Position numbers and translations under genes: made by a program. Source: an uncultured archaeon (GTDB taxonomy: Archaea > Thermoproteota > Nitrososphaeria > Nitrososphaerales > CALBXV01). From it: 5,936 nt of DNA. This document shows positions 1 to 5,195 of the stretch, piece after piece; position 1 is the stretch's first letter; the number at the start of each line of letters is the position of its first letter. Under the pieces are notes generated by a model. It worked only from the letters and a program-made list of their open reading frames with translations, had not been told where the DNA came from and did not search any database. The DNA lies in contig CALBXV010000003.1 of the NCBI GenBank assembly GCA_937890045.1, positions 1-5,936 of the forward strand, read 5' to 3'.

Positions 1-17
1 TCTTTTAATTTAATCAT
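1..17 (-). CDS. Start of a third MIxLK-leader gene (partial, cut by window edge)
   Basis: Only the first 17 bases are inside the window. Read on the minus strand they give ATGATTAAATTAAAAGA, that is M-I-K-L-K followed by D or E. The ATG overlaps the TGA of the preceding 71-residue gene as ATGA, the same junction that links the two genes before it. The 17 bases differ at only one position from the 5' end of the 71-residue gene and encode the same start. That recurrence is the reason for calling a real gene from so little sequence. There is no strong Shine-Dalgarno upstream (only AAGAG about 11 bases away and TAGG closer), so translation probably depends on coupling to the upstream gene. Nothing can be said about the rest of the protein. 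Confidence 0.6.
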
Positions 18-229
18 TTACCTAATACTCTTTTTAATTGTTTTACTATCTCTTCCATATCTTTTATAGTTTTCTTGGCTTTCCCCATATTACCTGATCT
101 CGTAAATCTTATAACATCACCTGATTTTTTAATCATCATGTTTGCATAACTCTGTGCTTCACCGAATCCCATATTAATTCTCGGGAGTACTGGAATTCTT
201 TCTTGTAATATATCTTTTAGTTTAATCAT
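14..229 (-). CDS. Small basic protein of unknown function with a capsid-targeting-like N-terminus
   Basis: This 71-residue protein is not recognised from any named family. It begins M-I-K-L-K-D-I-L-Q-E, so an L-Q-E tripeptide sits at residues 8-10. The form resembles the ten-residue capsid-targeting sequence of T4 internal proteins, which the gp21 protease removes after (L/I)-x-E. By hand count there are 16 Lys/Arg against 7 Asp/Glu, a net charge near +9. Residues about 49-71 look like a Lys-rich amphipathic helix. There is no signal peptide, membrane segment or cysteine. The start overlaps the stop of the 143-residue gene as ATGA, and the stop overlaps the next ATG in the same way. No good Shine-Dalgarno is present, so expression is probably coupled. 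I infer a small internal head protein or core component; the gene call is much surer than the role. Confidence 0.8.
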   Translation of the reverse strand: MIKLKDILQERIPVLPRINMGFGEAQSYANMMIKKSGDVIRFTRSGNMGKAKKTIKDMEEIVKQLKRVLGK

Positions 230-657
230 GCTCTTGAACTTCCCATTACATAAGTTCCGGCAATTGATGGTGTATATGCTAAATGATAAACATTATCACC
301 TTTGTGTAAATAAAAATGAGTTTTTACTCTCGTCTTTTCTACTTTATATCCACTAAATCCTTTTTTCATATCCTTAATAAATGCATTTAAATCATAATCC
401 TTTGGAAACTGATAATCTATTTCCAAACCTTTTACTTTTTCAAACTTAATCGCTTTATCAAACCCGGTAGGTTTAGAAACTTGAACGTCATATGATTTTA
501 CCTTCTTATCTACTTTTCCATATCCTAATTCTTTAGAACGCTTTTCAAATGCTTTTTTAAAATCCCTAACAAATGTTCTAGAAGCACCGTCTTCGGAATC
601 TCTCATAGCTCTAATATCAGCCGTTTCACTTAACAGTATTTCTTTTAACCTTATCAT
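226..657 (-). CDS. Basic protein of unknown function with a capsid-targeting-like N-terminus
   Basis: This 143-residue protein is not recognised. It opens M-I-R-L-K-E-I-L-L-S-E, giving L-S-E at residues 9-11, a possible prohead-protease site of the (L/I)-x-E type known from T4 gp21. The rest is Lys-rich: about 30 Lys/Arg against 20 Asp/Glu over the whole protein, net about +10. Residues about 28-45 look helical and charged. Residues about 56-135 alternate charged and aromatic positions, suggesting a small alpha/beta domain. There are no cysteines, signal peptide or membrane segment. The start is supported by AAGGAG eight bases upstream, which overlaps the stop codon of the fibre-like gene. 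The gene ends in an ATGA overlap with the 71-residue gene, which carries the same leader. A packaged internal protein is my preferred inference; a scaffold or core protein is the main alternative. Confidence 0.82.
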   Translation of the reverse strand: MIRLKEILLSETADIRAMRDSEDGASRTFVRDFKKAFEKRSKELGYGKVDKKVKSYDVQVSKPTGFDKAIKFEKVKGLEIDYQFPKDYDLNAFIKDMKKGFSGYKVEKTRVKTHFYLHKGDNVYHLAYTPSIAGTYVMGSSRA

Positions 658-665
658 TTCAATCT

Positions 666-671
666 CTCCTT
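666..671 (-). promoter_or_regulatory. Ribosome binding site of the 143-residue gene
   Basis: AAGGAG on the minus strand, eight bases before the ATG at 657. It shares bases with the TAA stop (670-672) of the upstream fibre-like gene and fixes the start that gives the M-I-R-L-K leader. Confidence 0.75.
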
Positions 672-1635
672 ATGAATTCCACCTTCCCCACGCTAATATC
701 TCATCATCACTTTCTAAATCATATCCAATACTACCAGTATTTACAAACAAGTGTAAAACTGAACCACTCTGTTGTATAGTTATTGCATCATGTTCCATAT
801 ATTGTCCGTTTATGAAAAACAAGAAATCATTTTCACCCGTGTCTGTCATACCAGCTGGAGCCGATGCTGTCGCCGCCGTAAAACTCGCCGTGGATGGAAC
901 TGTAATAGAACTTGTACTCTTTACAAACTGCTTCCTTAAATAATTATCTCTTGCTTCAACATATGTCTTACTTGTAGCCGAAGTCGCCAAACTTGCAGAT
1001 GCTGGTAATCCCCGAACTTCTCCATCACCACTAAAAGTAAGATTGGCTGCACTTGCCATTGTTGAAGTGGCTAAACTCGTAATTGTTTTATTTGTCAATG
1101 TATCAGTAGTAGAAACCCCAACAATATTTATATTACTGCCTGCTGCATTATCTATAGCCCATCTTGTTTCACTGTGGTCAAATACTAATTGTGCGTTAGT
1201 TCCACCACTTCTACCTACTCTTATTCCACTGTCAGCTGAAGTTAAGGCTGTAGAACCACTAAAATTTAAATCAATAATTGGATCTTCTACTGCCATTGTA
1301 TCTACATTATGATATGATGCACTGCCCTCTACTATTAAATCTCCGCCAATATGAACACTTCCACTAACTCCACCAGCAGAACCTGACGGTAAAAGTTGGA
1401 TTGCTACATTTCCAGCTGAATCCTGTATTTGATTTTCCATTAATTTAAGATAACCAGCAGTTAAAGTATTACCAGATCCTATATTAAGATCTCCTTGACC
1501 AATAACATCCAATCCGATTGATGCCCACTGTACATCATATAGTCCAGTTGTAGAATTTACAGCCGCTGTTGTCTGTAATGTAACACTAGCTGTAGAAGCT
1601 GCTGCTGCTTGTCTTGTTAAGTCTATTAAAGGCAT
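670..1635 (-). CDS. Fibre-like or appendage virion structural protein
   Basis: This 321-residue protein is rich in Ser, Thr, Ala and Gly, with a low-complexity start (A-A-A-A-S-T-A-S around residues 10-17). Residues about 91-165 hold a pattern common in phage tail-fibre and appendage proteins: V-H-I-G-G-D-L-I-V-E-G, then V-E-D-P-I-I-D-L, then a G-I-R-V-G strand and a short W-containing segment. D-T-L-T-N-K-T-I at 178-185 is another recurrent fibre motif. The C-terminus (about 269-321) is compact and has F-F-I-N-G and G-Y-D-L followed by an acidic turn, which may be a divergent relative of the domain ending the two upstream proteins. The start is supported by GAGAGGA eight bases upstream and abuts the TAG of the previous gene. 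By position just after the neck genes, a neck, collar or tail decoration is plausible, but a host-binding fibre is equally possible. It is not fibritin-like: no long coiled coil or foldon is visible. Confidence 0.68.
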   Translation of the reverse strand: MPLIDLTRQAAAASTASVTLQTTAAVNSTTGLYDVQWASIGLDVIGQGDLNIGSGNTLTAGYLKLMENQIQDSAGNVAIQLLPSGSAGGVSGSVHIGGDLIVEGSASYHNVDTMAVEDPIIDLNFSGSTALTSADSGIRVGRSGGTNAQLVFDHSETRWAIDNAAGSNINIVGVSTTDTLTNKTITSLATSTMASAANLTFSGDGEVRGLPASASLATSATSKTYVEARDNYLRKQFVKSTSSITVPSTASFTAATASAPAGMTDTGENDFLFFINGQYMEHDAITIQQSGSVLHLFVNTGSIGYDLESDDEILAWGRWNS

Positions 1636-2157
1636 CTATGGTATCCTCTCAAGTTGATAATTTATTTGTATTAAATCTGGTCTTTGATGTGGATTAAGGC
1701 CTAAATCAATTCCATATGCATCAGAACTAAGTTTTCGCAACCTTACTTTTGTTTGAGTACTATCCAGATAAAAATCTACATTTGTAGTTTGTGTTTGTTC
1801 AGGTAATTTTGAGGTCTGATTAAGTCCATTTACTTTTACAAATACTGTTCCCGCTTTTAACCTTAACATCCCATTTCCAATAGTAGGTGCAAACTCTTGA
1901 TATCCACTTGCATCTGTGTAATCATTTATTCCAAACTTTTGTGTTTTTATAGTATATAATAAAACCGACTCTCCTTGAGCAAGAGTATGTGGGTCTTTAG
2001 TCGCGTATCCCTGTATCATATTCATTTCGTGAGTAAGATAACTTGTAGAACTGTCATGAAATCGCAAAATATCACCACTAAAATATGATTCACTAACTGG
2101 ACTCACAAATTTGCGAATTGAACCTTTTAGTCCTAATAGTTCTCTTGTACTTGGCAT
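1636..2157 (-). CDS. Probable virion protein sharing a C-terminal domain with the gp15-like protein
   Basis: This 173-residue protein is not recognised as a named family. Its C-terminal half (about residues 77-173) aligns with the last part of the upstream gp15-like protein. Shared landmarks in the same order are A-S-G, an F-x-P, a hydrophobic strand ending in N-G, V-D-F-Y-L, and a final D-L-I/L-x-I-N-Y-Q-x-E. The N-terminal part (about 1-75) is separate and may be a short beta-rich module; it holds S-G-D-I-L-R-F at about 27-33. There are no cysteines, signal peptide or membrane helix. The start is set by AGGAGA seven bases upstream, and its ATG overlaps the previous stop by one base (TAATG). 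It is probably co-translated with the tail terminator and part of the neck or tail, perhaps as a decoration or adaptor. That role is inferred from position and the shared domain. Confidence 0.62.
   Translation of the reverse strand: MPSTRELLGLKGSIRKFVSPVSESYFSGDILRFHDSSTSYLTHEMNMIQGYATKDPHTLAQGESVLLYTIKTQKFGINDYTDASGYQEFAPTIGNGMLRLKAGTVFVKVNGLNQTSKLPEQTQTTNVDFYLDSTQTKVRLRKLSSDAYGIDLGLNPHQRPDLIQINYQLERIP
1639..1911 (-). repeat. Divergent domain copy B, C-terminal half of the 173-residue protein
   Basis: Covers codons 83-173. It is homologous to the segment at 2160-2417. Both copies end their genes and both contain V-D-F-Y-L and I-N-Y-Q. An exact 14-base match (1653-1666 and 2171-2184 on the plus strand) encodes the I-N-Y-Q region; elsewhere the DNA has diverged. 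Confidence 0.75.
1644..1650 (-). promoter_or_regulatory. Ribosome binding site of the fibre-like gene
   Basis: GAGAGGA on the minus strand, eight bases before the ATG at 1635. It lies within the last codons of the 173-residue gene and supports the start chosen for the fibre-like protein. Confidence 0.6.
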
Positions 2158-3548
2158 TACGGTTTCTCCTGTTGATAATTTATTAGTAAGTCGTCACCAA
2201 GAGCTAAAAATAAACCTGATCCTGAAGATACCCAGGGGGCTTCCAACCTATTAATAATTATATCCTTCAACGAACTACTCAAATAAAAATCCACACTTCC
2301 AGAAGTTTTTTGATCTGCAGTTGAAGTTAAATCAATTCCATTCCACTGTACTGAAACACTTCCAGTTTTAAATTTTGTACCACTTGAAAGACTTGGTGAA
2401 AATACAGACCCAGAAGCCTCCTCATAATTGGAAGTAATTGGAAATACCGAAGATGATTGGCTTCCAGAATAATAAGCACTCTTATTGAAATATTGTATAT
2501 TTCCAAACCCCAAATTCAATACTGCACTTGTATCCTTACTCGAAGTAGGTTCTCCGTCATTTCTCATAATATACAAAGTCTCTCCACCATATGTATTTGT
2601 AAATTCTAAATCCTGAGTTTCCTGTCCTGTTTCTACCGCTGCTCCTCGTATAAAATCAGTTGCCGATCCAAGACCTGGTGGAGTTGACTTCTGTCCCCCA
2701 ATAATATGAATTTTTTGAACTCCTTTGCCTGGACTTACCATTTGAACTAAATTTAATCCACTTTCATCTGTAATCACAATTCCCTTTGGAGAGAACGATT
2801 TTTGTGTGTTAATGTAATTGTTGAATGATTCTGGTATTAGATATCCTCTGAATGAAAAATTAAAATTGGTCTTAATAATTCTTTCCGCATCAGAAAGTTC
2901 TGTGGCATCTTCAAAACTATCTATGTTTACCTTAAACTTAAACTTGCCTGGTTCTCCCCAATATGAACCATCACTCCAATTTATTGTTTCAACTACCTTA
3001 TTCATTTGTTCTATATAAGCTGTCCAAATCATACACTCATAACTCATATTCATATAGTCTGGCATCGCAACTGAATAATATTCGTTAGAAGGTTTAATTC
3101 CAGTTAAAACAGAAAATTGGTCGTATCGGTTTTCCTGTGTATATTTCCGTTCAAAAGTGTAAAAAAGTTTTGGGTCATTAGCATCCAACTTATCCACTGC
3201 CATCGCATCATCTTTTGCTACTGAAATTCTCCTAAAAATTATAAGTGGCAATATTAACTGTCTTTTAACATCCCTCAAATAACCGTCTTTTTGTATAGAC
3301 TTCCACCGTTCAGGATTTGCATATAATATTGGAACTTTTATAGTTTCTTCATTTTCAACAACCTGAGGTTTGATGACTTTTTCAAAATAATACATAATAG
3401 CAGCATCAACATCCATCAATCCTACTGATATGTCCTTTACTGGATCACCTTTTGGTGAATCTACTTTACGTGTAAGTTGTGTGCCTCTATTTAACTCACG
3501 ACCCATTAACCTGCGCTGAGTTCGTGGGAGTGGTTTCAACCTTGCCAT
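2157..3548 (-). CDS. gp15-like tail terminator / tail sheath stabiliser with C-terminal extension
   Basis: In T4, gp15 caps the finished tail tube and sheath and forms the tail side of the head-tail joint. Residues about 50-250 of this 463-residue protein resemble it. The segment at about 64-82 (E-T-I-K-V-P-I-L-Y-A-N-P-E) matches the gp15 stretch F-I-R-V-P-I-T-Y-A-S. Residues about 164-192 match the Y-E-L-S-I-F-T-R-Y region, and about 203-240 match the part ending in a Trp/Tyr-Pro turn, with F-x-F-R-G-Y-L-I-P here. T4 gp15 is about 270 residues, so the roughly 200 residues after 250 are an extension. Residues about 378-463 of that extension form a domain repeated in the next gene. The N-terminal 45 residues are basic and possibly flexible. 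GAGGAG lies six bases before the ATG, which overlaps the previous stop as TAATG. Following gp13- and gp14-like genes strengthens the call. Similarity was judged by eye. Confidence 0.75.
   Translation of the reverse strand: MARLKPLPRTQRRLMGRELNRGTQLTRKVDSPKGDPVKDISVGLMDVDAAIMYYFEKVIKPQVVENEETIKVPILYANPERWKSIQKDGYLRDVKRQLILPLIIFRRISVAKDDAMAVDKLDANDPKLFYTFERKYTQENRYDQFSVLTGIKPSNEYYSVAMPDYMNMSYECMIWTAYIEQMNKVVETINWSDGSYWGEPGKFKFKVNIDSFEDATELSDAERIIKTNFNFSFRGYLIPESFNNYINTQKSFSPKGIVITDESGLNLVQMVSPGKGVQKIHIIGGQKSTPPGLGSATDFIRGAAVETGQETQDLEFTNTYGGETLYIMRNDGEPTSSKDTSAVLNLGFGNIQYFNKSAYYSGSQSSSVFPITSNYEEASGSVFSPSLSSGTKFKTGSVSVQWNGIDLTSTADQKTSGSVDFYLSSSLKDIIINRLEAPWVSSGSGLFLALGDDLLINYQQEKP
2160..2417 (-). 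repeat. Divergent domain copy A, C-terminus of the gp15-like protein
   Basis: Covers codons 378-463 of the gp15-like gene. It aligns throughout with the C-terminal half of the next protein (1639-1911): A-S-G, F-x-P, G-x-V-x-V-x-x-N-G, V-D-F-Y-L and D-x-L-x-I-N-Y-Q occur in the same order and at similar spacing. The segment lies outside the part that matches T4 gp15. Confidence 0.75.
2165..2170 (-). promoter_or_regulatory. Ribosome binding site of the 173-residue gene
   Basis: AGGAGA on the minus strand, seven bases before the ATG at 2157. It is embedded in the last codons of the gp15-like gene and fits coupled translation at the TAATG junction. Confidence 0.7.
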
Positions 3549-4036
3549 TAAATACTCCTCATCCTTTCAATCTGTAAATTACTTCTTCTAATTAAATGTG
3601 AACTACAAAGTGCAGCCCAATTATTATCAAACTGTCCACCCACCAATTGATTTTCGTTAATTCCATTTATTTCCCAATGTGCATAATTCCAATCTATAAT
3701 ATCACCTATTTCAACAACAAAACTTAAATCAATTAAAGTTTGTCTTAAAAATGAAAATGTTGCACTTTGTCTTAAATCTGGACCGAATTCGTCTGTGTTA
3801 AAATCAAAATCCTCGGATTCAATTAAACATGCTATATTAACTCCAGGTTTAAATCTCTTACCACCCGCGGCTTCACCATATAAATTTGTTGCAGTATCAT
3901 ATGCTGATATTTTATATACCTTAACAGTTTGATTTATAATTCCGTCTTTACTATTAACTAAATCGCCAATAAGTTCTTTATTGACACGAGTAAATACGTT
4001 ATCTATATCTCTATTTGATAAAAATCGGGTAGCCAT
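3548..4036 (-). CDS. gp14-like neck (head completion) protein
   Basis: In T4, gp14 joins gp13 at the head vertex to complete the neck and accept the tail. This 162-residue protein is shorter than T4 gp14 (about 256 residues). Its residues about 84-135 resemble the core of that protein: a beta-rich segment (S-A-T-F-S-F-L), then the V-E-I-G-D-I-I-D-W turn, then H-W-E-I-N-G-I-N-E and a Gly-Gln at about 134-135. These parallel E-G-D-L-I-Y-F and L-F-E-I-N-W-V-E in gp14. Residues 1-25 look helical. The C-terminus (about 145-162) is basic and may be a tail that contacts a partner. The gene starts four bases after the gp13-like stop, with only a weak GGAT-type Shine-Dalgarno, so coupling is likely, and its stop overlaps the gp15-like start. 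The family call rests on the motif resemblance and the conserved 13-14-15 order; another head-closure protein with a similar fold is the alternative. Confidence 0.68.
   Translation of the reverse strand: MATRFLSNRDIDNVFTRVNKELIGDLVNSKDGIINQTVKVYKISAYDTATNLYGEAAGGKRFKPGVNIACLIESEDFDFNTDEFGPDLRQSATFSFLRQTLIDLSFVVEIGDIIDWNYAHWEINGINENQLVGGQFDNNWAALCSSHLIRRSNLQIERMRSI
3555..3560 (-). promoter_or_regulatory. Ribosome binding site of the gp15-like gene
   Basis: GAGGAG on the minus strand, six bases before the ATG at 3548. It lies within the last codons of the gp14-like gene and confirms the start at the TAATG overlap. Confidence 0.7.
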
Positions 4037-4040
4037 AAAC

Positions 4041-5195
4041 TTATCCGATCCATATTGGCATTGGAACTTTCATTAACTTTTCTTGTAAATATTCAGCTTC
4101 ATCTTTGTCAGCTTCCAATAGAGCTCTCCTACTCATACCTTCCAAATGTTCTCGTAATGTAGTTATTAGAGTTTCCTTATCTGTTGCGGCTTCTGATCTT
4201 AATGTATCTCCGTCCATAGCAGTTTCAGAACCAGGTATTGGTATTGTTCCATATTTACCTCTTACCATACCCAACAATTCTCTACTTAATGCCAATCCAT
4301 ACTTTCGGATCCATTGCCTTCCTACATCGTTTATAAACTTATATTCCATATTATCATACGGAACATTAGAGAAATCTGATACAACTCCCCTAGATCCACT
4401 ATACTCTGTAATGTGGGGGTTATCTCTTTCACTTCGCACTACATAATCAAACCACATATTAAAACTTGAAGTTGGTTTTGGAAATACCCTTAAATTATTG
4501 TTTACAAGTTCAAATGAATAAGCAGATTTACGAATTTGATCATTAAATTCTATTGCCTGTATTCTCAAAATGTCAGAATAAATAGGCATCATCATAAAAG
4601 TTACTGCTGGTGAATATCTGCCCCAACCAAACTGTGCCAACATATGCATAGAACCATATCCAGTTCCTGCGTATGGGTCAAAATATCGAACTATTGCTGG
4701 AGTGGACTCGTGATAAACTCTTTTAACTTCTATTGCACCACTTCCTGAAACATCCACAAATAACTCATTTAAATCGTAATCTTGCGAACCACTGTGAACA
4801 GCTACTTTACCCTTTTTCCAATCAACCTGACCTCCAACTCCCGCTTCTGTTCCGTATGCTTCTGCCAACATAACGTGTCGTCCAAGCGTCGGTGTAATTC
4901 GTTTTTGTGTTAAATTGTTGGCTGAACCTGTGGCCTGCCCACGTAAAGCTAACAAATTGTCTTTAATATTGAACTGATTGACTTGTGCACTATATTCAGT
5001 AACAGACTCCTCCAAACAAGTATAAAACTGGGAATCCTGTAATTCTACGGACATAATCGGAAATCCTAATCGTTTTGCTGCCCACGTTGCAAACTTCGGG
5101 GCTTCTGTCTGAAATGTGCTATCATCATCATAAAAACCAAACGGAGTGTTTCCGCTGACTGCTGAACCGCTACCTGGCCAAATTGGATCTTGCAT
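4041..5195 (-). CDS. gp13-like neck protein (head completion)
   Basis: In T4, gp13 binds the portal vertex after DNA packaging and, with gp14, closes the head for tail joining. This 384-residue protein matches it at both ends. Residues about 41-68 (K-R-L-G-F-P-I-M-S-V-E-L, then an acidic helix) parallel R-R-L-G-A-P-I-I-N-V-E-L near the gp13 start. Residues about 288-345 (a W-I-R-K-Y-G-L-A-L-S-R-E-L segment, then I-P-I-P-G, then D-G-D-x-L-x-x-E-A) parallel W-V-K-D-Y-A-T-A-L-A-K-E-L and G-G-V-T-I-D-G. Both proteins end in a hydrophobic stretch and a final Gly. It is longer than T4 gp13 (309 residues), through an N-terminal stretch of about 40 residues and a Gly/Ser-rich insertion around 85-155. 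A GGAGA motif seven bases upstream supports the start. That start lies inside the 3' end of the endonuclease gene, a 26-base overlap in another frame. Confidence 0.83.
   Translation of the reverse strand: MQDPIWPGSGSAVSGNTPFGFYDDDSTFQTEAPKFATWAAKRLGFPIMSVELQDSQFYTCLEESVTEYSAQVNQFNIKDNLLALRGQATGSANNLTQKRITPTLGRHVMLAEAYGTEAGVGGQVDWKKGKVAVHSGSQDYDLNELFVDVSGSGAIEVKRVYHESTPAIVRYFDPYAGTGYGSMHMLAQFGWGRYSPAVTFMMMPIYSDILRIQAIEFNDQIRKSAYSFELVNNNLRVFPKPTSSFNMWFDYVVRSERDNPHITEYSGSRGVVSDFSNVPYDNMEYKFINDVGRQWIRKYGLALSRELLGMVRGKYGTIPIPGSETAMDGDTLRSEAATDKETLITTLREHLEGMSRRALLEADKDEAEYLQEKLMKVPMPIWIG

Noticed and set aside
1125..1132. TATAAATA on the minus strand, the T4 late-promoter core
   Set aside because: It falls inside the fibre-like gene where the bases encode N-I-N, about 470 bases before the next start. 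In AT-rich DNA a single eight-base match is likely by chance. Transcript 5'-end mapping would decide.
1043..1312. Plus-strand open frame of 89 codons
   Set aside because: It lies wholly opposite the fibre-like gene, has no ribosome binding site that I can see, and is biased toward hydrophobic residues as expected from the complement of Ser/Thr/Ala-rich coding sequence.
670..1635. Fibre-like protein as a T4 fibritin (wac) homologue
   Set aside because: Its position near the neck genes invited the idea, but there is no long coiled coil or foldon-like end; the G-G-D-L-I-V and V-E-D-P-I-I motifs belong to a different type of phage appendage protein.
2818..3018. Plus-strand open frame of 66 codons
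   Set aside because: Antisense to the gp15-like core, with no supporting start signal or recognisable motif.
4105..4446. Plus-strand open frame of 113 codons
   Set aside because: Antisense to the best-matched part of the gp13-like protein; the sense frame has clear family motifs and this one has none.
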